A DNA stretch of 64,000 nt, taken from Cyprinodon diabolis (Eukaryota > Chordata > Actinopteri > Cyprinodontiformes > Cyprinodontidae). Below, piece after piece: positions 9,726-20,004 of this stretch. The stretch lies in NCBI GenBank assembly GCA_030533445.1, contig CM060075.1, forward strand, positions 36,662,196 to 36,726,195, given 5' to 3'. Below the pieces are notes generated by a model, which was not told where the DNA came from, did no database searches, and saw only the letters and a list, made by a program, of their open reading frames with translations. Position 1 is the stretch's first letter; every line of letters begins with the position of its first letter. The position numbers were made by a program, and so were the translations under genes.

Positions 9726-12582
9726 TTAAGACACACCTTTCTGTCGTTCCTCCCTCTTTGCCTGTGGTTTGTGTGTGTGTATTCAGATATTTTACAATAT
9801 ATGACCTTTTGGCTCATGTCTCTTTCCAGTTTGAGGTCTTTAAAGCCAGAGATAAAGTCTTTTGGGCTTTGCTCCAAATTTTATTGTTGCATGATTGTTT
9901 AGGCTTCCATCTAAATCCTATTTAGCAGCAGACAGCCTTTTAGTTGCATCCTTTTTATCCTGTATATGAACAGAACTTAAAATAAACTAATGTTGTTTTT
10001 CCGAGTGGATCATCAAAATAAGTGGTCCTCCTAATTGTCAGTCATTCTGATGATATGTTTACATAAAGCCGTCCTACGTGCTTGTTCCCATTTTCACTTA
10101 CAGTTTGACATAGTGGAAAAATTGCAAATTATTTTTGAAGATAGGCCTGTATGAGAAATGCCAATAGTATCCTCCATGCTTTAGCACACATTTAATAGGT
10201 GTTCCCTCTCTGGAGAGGGTACATGGTTTTGCATGTCCTTTTTCTTTCTTTTTAAGTGGTTAGGGCGTGTCAAAAAATCACAAATATCCTCCACTATACC
10301 TTTAAGGTTTGTTAAAGTAACTATGGACAAGGTGAAAATTAAAAAAAACTTCACCTATACATGAAAGACATGCAGTTTCTACCAAAAACGGGGTTATAAC
10401 GTCTTCTATGTCTATGTCTTCTAGATGAGACTATTGACGACAGTCAAAACTACTGAGTCGCCGAGCGGCTGATTAGGGGATTCCTTGTTGACGCGCTCAA
10501 AAGTTCAGTTCAAGATGCGGTTCAGGTCCTTTTGTTTTATTGATCTACAAAACATGCAATGCAGCATACAAGAAAAAATGAATCCACAGGTACGAGCCGT
10601 GATCAAGCGCAAAAGAGAATAAAAAACATCCAAAGCTTAAAGCGGTTAGCAAAAAGTAGACATATGACCTCCCCCATTATCCACTCACTGTAACTCACCA
10701 GGTGAGCAAACAGGTGATCTTACAAATCACTGCTGACACCACGTGATCAACACTATGCCTATCCACTACAGAGACCAAAACCTCCCTAGAATCCTATACA
10801 TGCCTTTGTTATATATTTTGGAACAATTGTTATGGTTTGTTTTTACATTTAACCTTTCGCTGGTCGTCCTCATGAACTAATATCAGAGATTTGTCTTCTA
10901 AAGAGTACCAACCTTACTTGAAGACTAAACTTTAATCTGTCAGGTACACATTTTAGTTAAACAGCTGTGAAGAAATAGTAAGTATAAAATTTTTCAATCA
11001 TTATATCCATATTACTATTACATATATATCACAGATCATTCTAGTCTGATCATTTTGTTACTGTCCTAGAATTTTATGAAAATAGAATCACTTTATTGCT
11101 TTTAACTTCATCAGTAAAAAACAACTGGCTGGCTTAATACCACCACCAATGAGCTTGAACAATTTTGTTTTCCATAGTTGTGTTCTCATTAAAGGCATAA
11201 AAAAGGCTTATCTATATTAATTATCTATGTTGGTGGAATTCCTGTTGGTTGTTGACACAGAATCAGTTCAAGGACTTTAAAAGATTCCCAGTTCTCATTT
11301 CAGTCTTCATCGTGTTAAAGTCTTAGACTAAATGTGACAGTTATTTCATCAGAAATCTAATATAACCCTAAACAAACTAAAGGAGGGTTTTGAGAAAAAA
11401 AAAATCTGAAATCAGAAAAAAGTGTTTAGACAAGCAATTATATATGTAATGTAAAAAAAATGTAACTCCCTATATCGTCCCACAGTGGGGAAATTCACTC
11501 TCTGCATTTAACCCGTCTCTTTGGGAATCCGCAATGCTCTGACCACTAGGCAACCACTCCCCTATAGCGTGTATATTTAAAGCAACAATAACCTACTTTT
11601 TTCAAATCTGCCTCCACAGCATCAACGGTTCTACGTATCAGTCTGAGTTCCGATGTGTAGTGACAGTTGGAAACGGTAAGTTAATTATTTCTATTTCATA
11701 TCTGATTCAACCTTCTTTTTTTATTTTCTGAACAAATTATGTTTTTATTGCTGCCCAAGGACCCACAACGGATATAATCAGCGTTTTGCCACCCACCAGT
11801 GTCCCGACCACCACTGCCATGCCCACCAGTGTCCCGACCACCACTGCCATGCCCACCACTACCCCGACTACCACTGTCCCGACCACCACTGCCATGCCCA
11901 CCACTGTCATGCACACCACTGCCATGCCCACCACTGTCATGCCCACCACTGCCATGCCCACCACTGTCATGCCCACCACTGCCATGCCCACCACTGCCAT
12001 GCCCACCACTGTCCCGACCACCACTGCCATGCCCACTACTTTCCCGGCCACCACTGTCACCCCCACCACTGTTATGCCAACTACCATTACATCCACAACT
12101 GCTGTCCCGTCCACTGTCCCTTTGACAACTTTAAATCCTCCTCCAAAAACATGTAAGTAGAACTAAAGCGGTAAGTAAGTGAAAGTATCCCTGTAAACCA
12201 TGTTAAACTCTTGTGCTTCCAGCTCATCTTACTGTTGTGAGACTGAAGATCTCGACTAAACTGTCACTGAAAGATGATCAGGACAAAATTGTAAAAGCGG
12301 TGAGTGATGTTTTTTACTGGTTTAGTCCAAATGTGTTGATAATGTTAAACAATAACCCAGAGTTTTGTCTCAGTGATGCAATTTAGCTCAGCTGTTGATG
12401 TTAGTTTTAATCATAGAAGCTTTTCATCATATCCAAAAAGCACCACTGGTTTGTCTCTTATACATCTTATTTTTTTTCTGCAGCTCAAAAAAGACCTGAT
12501 TAAACAAGGGCTGCCACCTGATATAAAAATACGCCTGCTGAGCAATGGTTCACTTGAAGTTAGTAAAACTGCTGACCACTAG
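134..12582 (+). CDS. Gene A: secreted Cys-rich protein with mucin-like exon (11 exons, 551 aa)
   Basis: Coding exons: 134-247, 320-504, 649-786, 2076-2217, 8041-8218, 8448-8589, 9200-9331, 11620-11675, 11760-12152, 12223-12299, 12484-12582. All junctions are GT-AG and keep frame; the sum is 1656 bases. Residues 1-17 form a Leu-rich signal peptide. Exon 2 has four Cys ending in a G-S-W-C motif; exon 3 carries W-R-A-V and N-S-S-P-Q-T-T; exon 4 has N-C, F-D-P-D-G-D, K-C-R-Y and E-C-x-x-P-C-T-P-P-P; exon 5 has Y-A-V-Q and E-D-F-P; exon 6 has P-S-C-S-E-G; exon 7 has S-G-P and P-I-C-F. Exon 9 is a Thr/Pro/Met repeat, the likely O-glycosylated stalk. No membrane anchor is visible. The family is an uncharacterised extracellular one; function unknown. 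The start is fixed by identity with B, C and D. Exon structure is inferred without transcript data. Confidence 0.85.
787..2075. other. Intron 3 of gene A
   Basis: Apart from the direct-repeat copy at 1764-1909, no gene or clear mobile element is visible. A short inverted pair (TAGGATGAAGT at about 1431 and its complement about 35 bases on) makes a small hairpin. The frames at 1024-1224, 1359-1607 and 1537-1746 have no recognisable protein features. Confidence 0.4.
1764..1909 (+). repeat. Direct repeat copy 1 (intron 3 of gene A)
   Basis: About 146 bases starting GGTGAATTGACCGCAGTGGG recur with few changes at 3047-3193. The two copies lie in the same orientation on either side of exon 4 (2076-2217). 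The family is not recognised. Confidence 0.8.
2500..2611 (+). mobile_element. LINE 3' tail fragment (Rex/L2-like)
   Basis: The stretch reads GGCCTTGAGATGACATGTTTT followed by a 'gatacactgaactgaa' end. It matches the same type of 3' end seen at 30480-30540 and 49370-49430. Such tails (CTTGAGATGAC...AATAAA-ACTGAA) are typical of fish L2/Rex-type LINEs; the exact clade is inferred from memory. Confidence 0.5.
2943..2986. repeat. Perfect 19-bp hairpin
   Basis: CTGCACAGGAACATCTCTG at 2943-2961 is followed by a 6-base loop (TGTCAG) and its exact reverse complement at 2968-2986. It lies in intron 4 of gene A. Perfect arms suggest a recent origin or a palindromic insertion; no function is evident. 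Confidence 0.85.
3047..3193 (+). repeat. Direct repeat copy 2 (intron 4 of gene A)
   Basis: Second copy of the 1764-1909 unit, same orientation, about 1.28 kb downstream, with a handful of substitutions. Together they bracket exon 4. Confidence 0.8.
3488..4010 (-). mobile_element. Possible solo LTR (weak)
   Basis: The stretch begins TGTCACGG and ends near CTATGACA. Close to its left end it has GTTTATTG, which on the minus strand is an AATAAAC-type poly(A) signal, as in the clearer LTR at 21185-22411. No convincing target-site duplication is found, so this is tentative. The overlapping frames at 3467-3822 are then not genes. Confidence 0.35.
4135..6400 (-). mobile_element. Tx1/L1-like LINE fragment, decayed, minus strand
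   Basis: The open frame at 4135-4521 translates on the minus strand to an AP-endonuclease fragment of a Tx1/L1-type LINE, with Q-Y-T-W-V-K, R-L-E-R-F-Y-I-S-D and a degenerate S-H-H-H-L in place of the usual S-D-H-H-L. The upstream part of the same domain (G-D-W-N-C-T-like) lies at about 4716-4860. Further upstream on the minus strand (5537-6380) is ORF1-like sequence with a damaged CCHC knuckle (E-C-G-E-V-G-H, stop, R-A-A-C-P) near 5810-5850. Many stops and frameshifts make it dead. The reverse transcriptase part is absent, so the fragment is also 3' truncated. It sits in intron 4 of gene A, antisense to the gene. Confidence 0.75.
4431..4709. mobile_element. 279-bp fold-back element inserted in the LINE
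   Basis: The left arm starts TATGGAGGACCAACTCTGCC at 4431 and the right arm ends with its complement at 4709. The arms pair over about 100 bases each, with a short AT-rich centre. The 6-bp duplication CGCCTG flanks it (4425-4430 and 4710-4715). Removing the element and one CGCCTG copy restores the endonuclease frame of the host LINE, so it is a separate, later insertion. Superfamily not assigned. Confidence 0.85.
6532..6622. repeat. GAAA microsatellite
   Basis: Runs of AGAA/GAAA, interrupted by two GGAGGTTTGCA units and ending in an uninterrupted GAAA tract at 6586-6622. The Lys-Glu-Arg-rich and Phe-Leu-Ser-rich frames here (6408-6772, both strands) are translations of the repeat, not genes. 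Confidence 0.85.
6640..8040. other. Rest of intron 4 of gene A
   Basis: No gene is recognised. Around 6790-6970 there is loosely repeated ACTTACCTGTAACTTAT-type sequence of unknown origin. The remainder is AT-rich intron up to the acceptor at 8039-8040. Confidence 0.35.
8780..8975 (+). mobile_element. Common teleost interspersed repeat fragment
   Basis: Contains GACAGCGGAGAGGAAAAATT, then CACCTCCAGCAGAACCAGGC. This wording is very frequent in fish genomes as part of an interspersed repeat. I recall it from general familiarity; the family name is not certain. Located in intron 6 of gene A. Confidence 0.5.
9332..11619. other. Intron 7 of gene A
   Basis: Mostly unrecognised AT-rich intron. It includes a short CA tract joined to a poly(A) run (9693-9725) and a SINE-like remnant at 11461-11570. 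The small frames at 9526-9877 are repeat translations. Confidence 0.4.
11461..11570 (-). mobile_element. tRNA-derived SINE-like fragment
   Basis: Contains CTCTGACCACTAGGCAACCA, the reverse-oriented B-box-like segment also seen at 25225-25370, 40640-40795 and 55360-55420 (TCTAACCACTAGGCC...). Decayed copy in intron 7 of gene A. Confidence 0.45.
11760..12152 (+). repeat. Mucin-like Thr/Pro/Met repeat exon of gene A (exon 9)
   Basis: A 393-base exon (131 codons) of imperfect CCCACCACTGCCATG-type units encoding T-T-A-M-P-T-T, T-T-V-M-P and V-P-T-T-T. It is almost free of G on the + strand. Both its boundaries are phase 1, so it can be included, skipped or lost without changing frame. Genes B and C lack it: their exon 8 joins directly to the C-terminal exons. 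Dense Thr next to Pro predicts mucin-type O-glycosylation. Because of the repeat, other frames on both strands are open too (11737-12125); those are shadows. Confidence 0.9.
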
Positions 12583-13151
12583 TGACTGATTGTGAGATAA
12601 TTTTGATCCCTGCAGGAAAACATCAATGTTATTTGTTTTTTATTTTTATTTTGTTACACTTTTCATCCCACAAGGAATGTTAGGTGGTATTTAACCTTAA
12701 TAACTTCCAAATTTTGCTTTATAGTTAAAAAGTTTAAATGTACACATTTCTTTATTTCTATGTTTAAAACAGGGTTGGTTAGGAACATTTTCACAGGCAT
12801 AAATTATATTTGTTAAGCAGTATTTTAATAGTAAACAAATGAGTAGAATATAAATAAGATCAATATTCGATTTTACTTCGACTATTTATGTAGGCAGATA
12901 TTTACAAAGGGATTTTCTACTTTTTTCTTCCTATCCTCCTCAATAGATAGATATATAGATAGACAAAAAGACAGACAGAAAAACAGACAGACAGACTGAC
13001 TTTATTCCGGACGCATGGTCCAATAAATATATAGGATAAAAAATAAAACAATACAGGTGAGAAAAATACAATACAAGTACAACTTACAAGAAGATAGAAG
13101 TTTTAAGGATACAGCAGGGTTAATTAAAATAAAATTTTGAACTCTACAGGC
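12583..13151. other. Region just after gene A
   Basis: Presumed 3' UTR and start of the A-B spacer. No clear AATAAA close to the stop is seen. A GATA/GACA-type microsatellite lies at about 12944-13000. Nothing else recognised. Confidence 0.4.
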
Positions 13152-13157
13152 CAATGC

Positions 13158-13816
13158 TACGGAGCCCCTCTGATGACATGGTCAAAAAAAATTTTTTATT
13201 GTGGCCACGAAGTAGTATTTCGTGCGCACGAAGTAGTATTTCGTGGCCACGCAATAAGTATAACGTGCGCACGAAATACTTATTAATAATATTAATATCA
13301 TTCCTGGACAACTGGGTAAGCAAATCGAGCACGCCTTCTCTAAGGTCTAAGGCGAGCTCGATTTGCTTACCCAGTCGGTCTCCGCCAGTCACGTGACATT
13401 TGTCGCTAAGACGCCATTTTAGGTGTAAAAGGCGTAGTGTAAACAACCGCAGCATAGCTAAACGGCCTGACTAAAGGCCCGTTTACATAGCAGCCTGTCC
13501 AAGATAAGTCATTACAGTTAACATAAGCCTGAAAACAGGGGCGGATTTATTGATATTACTAAGAAGTATTTTGTGCGCACGTTAAACTTATTGCGTGGTC
13601 ACGAAGTAGTATTTCGTGCGTACGTTAAACGTATTGCGTGGCCACGAAGTAGTATTTCGTGCGTACGTTAAACTTATTGCGTGGCCACGAAGTAGTATTT
13701 CGTGCGCACGTTATACTTATTGCGTGGTCGCGAAACACTACTTCGTGCGCATGAAATACTATTTCGTGGCCACAATTAAACATTTTTTTTGACCATGTCA
13801 TCAGAGGGGCTCTGTA
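13158..13816. mobile_element. 659-bp fold-back element with nested GTGGCCAC/GTGCGCAC repeats
   Basis: Terminal inverted repeats read TAC(G/A)GAGCCCCTCTGATG, continuing through TGACATGGTC and an A/T run. The 6-bp duplication CAATGC flanks it (13152-13157, 13817-13822). Inside are many units of the form CGTGGCCACGAAGTAGTATT then TCGTGCGCACG, themselves palindromic, in both orientations. An extra inner inverted pair, ACTGGGTAAGCAAATCGAGC at 13311-13330 and its complement at 13356-13375, forms a 27-bp stem with one mismatch. No transposase; a non-autonomous DNA element. The frames at 13144-13455 and 13625-13819 are translations of it. Confidence 0.85.
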
Positions 13817-14339
13817 CAATGCTATCGGATGGTAATTATCAGAACTTCCAATCTTCCCAGTTTTATCTTTGATGACGGTGTGGTCAGAAAATTTAGATTT
13901 CTCTTATTCCATATATTAATTTATCCTATTTACTCACTATAAAAGTTTTTACTCATTCTCTTTCACCTGCAAGGCCACAAAATTCCCCTGCGTAGCATGT
14001 TACTGTTTAACCAATGTGTCTGTAATTTGTTTTGACTCTGACTACTTTTCATTGTTGTAAGTAAGGGGACACACTCTGCCCAGGCAGAACAGGGATGAAC
14101 ACCAAGCAGTAAGGGCTGTATGATGAACTGTTCTCTCTTTGCAAAGATATGAAAATAAAGTGCCAAATACGTTTTCTCACTAAAGATCCTTGCCAGGAAA
14201 CATATTCTGTTTTATGTTTTTCTTTAATCTTTCATTTGTTTCATGGAGTTTCACATGCATCACATTGTTTAATGCAACTTTGCTTCTGCTTTATAATTAT
14301 ATTAAGTCTTACACAGTTTTTTAAGGACAGATTTCTTTA

Positions 14340-14450
14340 TTAAAAACTGGGTGGGTTGTTATTTTTTAATTCATTTAAAACACTTTAAATGGTATTTGCA
14401 CTAAACTGTGCAATACAAATAAACTGCTCCTGCATTGCCTTTAAATCCTT
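14340..14450 (+). mobile_element. LINE 3' tail, copy shared with the B-C spacer
   Basis: Contains ACACTTTAAATGGTATTTGC then GTGCAATACAAATAAACTGC, ending TGCATTGCCTT. This is the CACTTT...GTGCTATACAAATAAA type of fish LINE end. The matching copy is at 34870-34970, so it was present before the spacer duplicated. The AATAAA here could in principle also serve gene A, but lies 1.8 kb past its stop. Confidence 0.55.
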
Positions 14451-14504
14451 TTGTAACTAAATGAATCACTGAAAGGATCAGAACTTAAATACATACACTA
14501 ACAC

Positions 14505-14712
14505 ATTTTTGTCACTGTATCAACCTCCCAGACCACTTAGGTCTTTCTCTGTGTCCCCAGAACTAGAGCAAAACATGGAGAAGCAGCATTTAGTTCCTAT
14601 GCTCCACTTATCTGGAACTCCCAGAAAACTGTAAAAGTGCTGAAAGCCTGAGTTCTTTTACATCAAAGTTAAAAACGCATTGTTTAGAGCTGCCTTTTTC
14701 TGTTAAATCAAC
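14505..14712 (+). mobile_element. Decayed Rex/L2-type LINE coding remnant
   Basis: Forward frames with shifts read L-P-D-H-L-G-L-S, S-K-T-W-R, and a C-terminal S-A-E-S-L-S-S-F, K-L-K-T-H, which I recognise as the C-terminal reverse-transcriptase-flanking sequence of fish Rex1/L2-like LINEs. Highly degraded. Confidence 0.5.
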
Positions 14713-14865
14713 GGGTGATAGTGGCGTTGGATGTAGGAGTTTGCCCTGAAATCGAAGGATTGACGGTTCAAGCCCTGGCTCTGACTTTCAGTGTCGTTGT
14801 GTCCTTGGGCAAGACACTTCACCTGCATTGCCTACTGATGGTTGTCAGAGGTGTCATTAGTTTAC
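14713..14865 (+). mobile_element. tRNA-derived SINE fragment
   Basis: A tRNA-like head (GGTTCAAGCCCTGGCTCTGA, a B-box-like stretch) is followed by TCCTTGGGCAAGACACTTCA, a hallmark body segment of common fish SINEs. Truncated after that. A SINE, not a functional tRNA gene. Confidence 0.65.
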
Positions 14866-14899
14866 CAAGTTTCATCGTTTTATTGGTAAAACGATGAAA

Positions 14900-17060
14900 T
14901 TTGTCCAATCCTGTTTGCACGGTGGAGAAGTTTCACCCCAAAACTTGATTATGTTTCACTTGTTTTTGTTTTTTTGCTTTAAATTTGCTTTTATGGTTCT
15001 GATCATTGCCCTGTAGCACAACACACAACTTGAATAAAAGAGCAAATTTATTGTGTCCCTCTATTACAACATTTATTAAGAACCTGAAGCAGCAAACCAT
15101 TTCCAGAACCATGGTTGACTCCCACAATGATTTTTTTTCTGGAAATCTTTAAAAACTTTTATTATTATAACTTTTTATTCTACTTCATATTGTAAGGCTG
15201 GTTCTTTCAAGTAATTTCAGGATTCATGAGTTTTGTCAATAATTTGCTTGGGGAAAGCTATTAAAAATGACCTCATACTTGATGAGTAATCACCATTAAT
15301 GCAGGATTGAACCCATGGGGCAGGTTGGTTAATTAAACAATTTCTGTGAATGTGTGACATTATCCCTTGAAAACACATTTAGCATTTGATCAGGCCATGT
15401 TTGACTAATAATATTTTTATGACATGTTGAATAACATTTCGGAATGTCAAAATGCAAAAAAAATAACAAATCTGTAAGTATTCAGAAACACACAGCACTA
15501 TGAAGAGCATTTTACAAGTCACAACACAAATAATGAAAAGGACTTAGGTCTGGACTCTCACTTTGTCAGTCTAACAGAATAGAGTATAATAGAACAGAAA
15601 ATCCTGTTATTGTCCTAGAATGGGGAAATTTTGGTGTTACAGCTCCAGCAAAGGTTTAATGTAAAAGTGGTCACACAATGTGGACCTTAGAGAAGTGTAT
15701 AGAAACAGAATAAGTGACAGAATTAAGAAAATAAACAAATCATAATGCTGAACAGATAAATATACTTCAAAAGCGACCAACTGCAGCTCTGATCCAAAGT
15801 TTAAGGTTACACTGGAAGGAGAGGAACCCTAGGTTTGATTCTTTTGCATTCTTGAACAGTTTTTCTTTCACAAATAACAAACATAAATTTACACCAACCG
15901 CATTCCTACGGGATATTTGGGGTTATATTAGGGAAATGGCTTTCTTCCTATTATCACACAAGTAAATCTGGTGTTCAGTCACTGTTAAAAGGAACCATCT
16001 GCTTTTGACAGGAAATAAGACTAAACTTTTAGCTGTTATTATTAAACAAAGAGGTGGAGCTGTGGCAACTTTTAAATAACCAATTAAATAGTTTATTTCC
16101 TGCTTGTTTATTGGTACATTTGTTTTTCATTTTAAGCTACACAGCCTTCAGTGTGTTTTTTTTTTATTTAACCCCAATCAGTGGTTTTCATGATATTGAA
16201 ACATTGGTCATTTGTCTGTTCATATTTTTATTTCTTGGAGCACAGATACTACAAGACTCAGATCTACTGGACCAATAGCACATTCTGCTGGAGGGTTAGG
16301 ATATTGTAACAAGCAACACGTTTCTGGTTTTCACTGTATTTTCATTTAATATAAATTGCATGGTTAGAGCGTTAACTTGTGAATAATTTTTTTTTTCTGA
16401 AAGACATATCTCAAATTTTTTAATCTTTCAGAGGAAAACTCATGGTTTCAGATAACAGAGGACAATTATTTTAAACAGAAATAATAAAAGGGAAAACCAA
16501 AAAATTTTATATTTTCATTTTGCTATACTTAACTAAAAGGCACAACTTCCTATTAAAGGTAAAACAGACATGCTAATTCAATTTGATGCTTTAGAATCCT
16601 CACTTTGATCTAAAGTTTACAAAATATTAATAGAAACAGAAGTTCTGATGGTTGATTTTTATAACCAAAAAAGGAAAGTTGGAAGAATAAACAGCAATGG
16701 AACATGTTAGAAAAACCCTTTAGCTCATTATCTCTAAATTTAAAATCATCCTAATTTCCTTGCAGTATTCATATCATTTCAAATTTTTAACATTTTGCCA
16801 TGTTGAAATGACACATCTGACTGCAATTCATGATCAACTGAAACAAAATTGTTTCTTCAATTACACATCTAAGGCATTATTATGAACACTGAGGTGTTAA
16901 AATCATTCAATCATCGAATAAATTATGCTGCAGAGGACTTCCTCGTTCTGCGCTATGTGGCATAGCTTCTTATACTTTAAAATCTATAAAGTGTGCCTCC
17001 ATATGTATTGCCTGGGATTTTCAGGGCTTTTACAACCTTTTTGATTCAGTTTGCTTTGCT
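14900..17060 (+). repeat. A-B spacer block duplicated in the B-C spacer (part 1)
   Basis: Aligns by eye with 36440-38310 over long stretches. Anchors: TTCTACTTCATA-TGT at 15177 and 36779, CAGAAACACACAGCACTATG at 15482 and 37080, GATAAATATACTTCAAA at 15755 and 37175, TTAAAATCATTCAATCAT at 16897 and 37828. No gene is recognised inside either copy, so this is duplicated non-coding DNA. Confidence 0.75.
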
Positions 17061-17164
17061 TCATTTTTATAAACGCCCCTCTTGAAAAGTCTTTTCATTT
17101 ATTGCCATTGAAACAATACAATTAACAGTTTTTTTTTTCTTTCTTGAGTTTTTACAGCACTATT

Positions 17165-17300
17165 GTTTCATTTTTATGGACAGTAGGCTGACAGGAAAGG
17201 GGTAATAAGAGGGGAAGACACATGTGGGAAAAGACCACAGGCTGGATTCGAACCCAGGTCGCCCGCACTGAGAACGAAGATATCCATACATGGGTGGTTA
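17165..17300 (+). mobile_element. Interspersed repeat with tRNA-like segment
   Basis: Contains GACAGGAAAGGGGTAATAAG, then CACAGGCTGGATTCGAACCC, the GTTCGAA-type B box of a common teleost repeat (GACAGGAAAG...CTCGAACCC). Fragment, no functional tRNA fold. Confidence 0.55.
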
Positions 17301-17329
17301 CATCAGAACAGCTCCTCCTTTCTTGTGTA

Positions 17330-17480
17330 TTTCCTTTTTTTGTGCTGAAACCATGTTATTTTAGTTCAACATTAACAACCCATTTGTTTAGAACAGCTTT
17401 TGACTGTTACTTACTAACTAATGTTTAGGTTTATGGTCTAACTGTTTGGTTTACTACCTGTTTTATCATGTTTTTAACTT
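17330..17480 (+). mobile_element. LINE C-terminal/3' UTR remnant
   Basis: A forward frame reads T-T-H-L-F-R-T-A-F-D, typical of the end of fish Rex/L2-type ORF2 (K-T-H-L-F...AFD). The following ACTACCTGTTTTATCATGTT also occurs near 34812. Short and decayed. Confidence 0.4.
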
Positions 17481-17989
17481 TACTTGCTTTCATTCTGCTT
17501 TTCTTTTGCTTCTATTGTAATGTTGATTTCTGATTTATTACTGACCTGAGCAAAACAAATCAACATGCTTTGCCCTCTTTGCCCTGAACAGTGGGCTTTT
17601 TCCAGTAAATCCATTTTGCAGAGGAGGTTAGATAATTTAAATGGAAATGTATTTGGTTTTTCTGTAGTGCTATCTGCACGTGGCGATGTCAAAAATGCAA
17701 ATAGTGAAGGACAGCCCTCTGACCAGCTGACCAAAAACAACCTTTCCTGAAACCTGAAGTGTCATATTGCTATTAGGAAAAACACTGCCAATGTTCTTTA
17801 TAAATGATTGATTGCAACAATAAACAAAATCTACATACTTTCCTCCTAGAAATTAACTACTGAGATTCACAAAACATTCATTAGAAAAATAACGATATCC
17901 ACTAATATCAACCAGCATTCTCACTGTGGCAGCTATTACACATTCAAAGCAGACATTGTAACCATTGGCAAGCACTGGTCCCTTAGGGT

Positions 17990-19965
17990 GAATGATATCA
18001 CTGACAAATATGTTGTTGCACATTTGTAATATACCAACCTTTGCATGTATTTTTCTGTGCAGTAGTCAAAGTAAAAACCTCAGTTTCTCAAACATACTTA
18101 AAAGACACTCAGAAAATGGCTTAACACAAATACATATTGAATTATTTGTCAAAGGGTTCCAGTTAAATAGGCCCTACATGTAAATTTCAATCTAAACAGA
18201 ATTTTTGAATCCTGCATTAACCTTTGAGGAATATCTAAACAGGTTTCTATTTCTGGCTCTAGACTTTTGTCAATCAGCCTATTGACGTCAACTTCAGGTA
18301 GGCAAATCATGTTAAATACAGAAAAGCAAATAGAATTCAGAATTGATTTGAAAGCATACTTGTCCTGGACAGGACAACTTTTTGAAAGATGTAAATTTCC
18401 TCCCACTCATTCAGTAATACAAGAACAGCAAGAGCATGAGATACTGAACCTAAGCATTTTATTAAAGCAATGACAACTCTACACACGACAGATTCCCTTC
18501 ACTCTGAATAAAGCTAGGTGCAAATAAACATGTAATGATGAGATTTTTTCATTCTGAGCTCCATATAAGGAGTACATTGTAATTATCAAAACATTTCCGA
18601 TCCGAACACATTTCATCCAATAAAGGAATTTTAGGCATGTGAAAACATGGGCAGTTAGTGCAGTAGGTTCTGTGGAAGTAATCTACATAGTGGATAGATG
18701 TTCACTCACTGGGCCCCTATTTGCTAAGAGTTCTGCCTCCATCTTTAATCATCAGATTTTGGTTTCACACATGATAAACTCTATAAGAGGTTGCTGTTTT
18801 GTGGCTCTTTTGTGTTTGTAGTTTCAACATTTCTCTGTTGTTTAATTCTGCTCTATAGGTCCTGCCATACCTTGTTCATAAAATAATGTGGATAAACAGC
18901 AACCTTTATGAATTTAATAAGGGCAAGAACTTGTTAATACTACATACTGTGGGTTTATTCTTGTGATGTTTTCTTTGTATTTGGATTTATTTCTGTGCAA
19001 TCTGTTTTTCCTTTGATTTGTAGTATCATTGTGTCTTAGTGGACATTTTCATGGCTAGGCCAGGCCAGCTATTGGTCAAGAAGAAATTATAAAAATTAGA
19101 AACTTCACAGTTGATGCAGTTTACTTTAAAAGGGTTCTAGAGACAGGACCAAGCAACTTCACACAGTAATTAAATAGTCTAATCAAGATGAAAGGAAAAA
19201 AAATGGAGCTGTTTTATCTAAAGATTCAGTCTCTTAATTTAATTTACTCTTCTGCTACTGCAGTGCTCTCCTCATACTCCAGATCCTCTCTTCTTGTTAC
19301 TTTTGGCACATTACAATGGGCAAACAATATAAACATTAATCAAACTGCTACGGGTCTAAATAAACCATCCTGACACCAGCAGTTGTGATTTGGGTCTGGA
19401 CCTGGTTCTAAAATGATTTAGTCTCCAGACTCTGGCATTCTTTCAAGCAATTCAACAGTCTGGTGTTAAAGTACTATAAACTCACCTTAGTCTGCTACCT
19501 TTCCATATGCCTCTGTTTTTCTACATTATTAACTAGAAAAGCACTCGGGGAGCGCAGACATCCGTCAAGAAGCAAATTATGCCCCATATCGTGACTTTCA
19601 CCTGTAGCTAAAACTCACACCTTTTCTGGATCTTTCCTAATTTTTATGAATTTTCCCCCGGCATGAGGTGCACTTTTGGCAACAATTTCCTTAAAATCCT
19701 TTCATAAGTTTATAAATAATTTAAAGTTAGTGTCTGCAGTACTGCACTTCCAGTGAGAAATGCCTTACATGTTTTTGTCTTCTGTATGATACTTCTGGAC
19801 TTTTCTATGCTGAAGCTTAAGCTGTCAATAGAGGGGAACTGCTTGTTCCATCAAATATACGATAAAGAATCCTTTTAAGAAAGTCCTGCATCTGTATTAT
19901 GATATGGTTCATCAACAAAATTTAACATACTGTATTGTTCCTTCAACTGGGGAAAAATACACACA
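17990..19965 (+). repeat. A-B spacer block duplicated in the B-C spacer (part 2)
   Basis: Aligns with 40430-41930. Anchors: TTTCTGGCTCTAGACTTTTG at 18247 and 40909, AGGCAAATCATGTTAAATAC at 18300 and 40958, AGCTCCATATAAGG at 18558 and 41230, GTGAAAACATGGGC at 18638 and 41313. The short frames within have no recognisable features. Confidence 0.75.
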
Positions 19966-20004
19966 CAAGCTTGCCTAAAAACAAAACCTTATTGGACAAA
20001 CAGA

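Noticed and set aside
11737..12125. Open frames on both strands across the mucin repeat
   Set aside because: The 15-base-type repeat keeps several frames open. Only the frame continuous with exons 8 and 10 encodes a T/P/M mucin sequence with matching splice sites.
14713..17300. tRNA genes
   Set aside because: The B-box-like stretches at 14760 and 17245 belong to SINE-type repeats and lack a complete cloverleaf.
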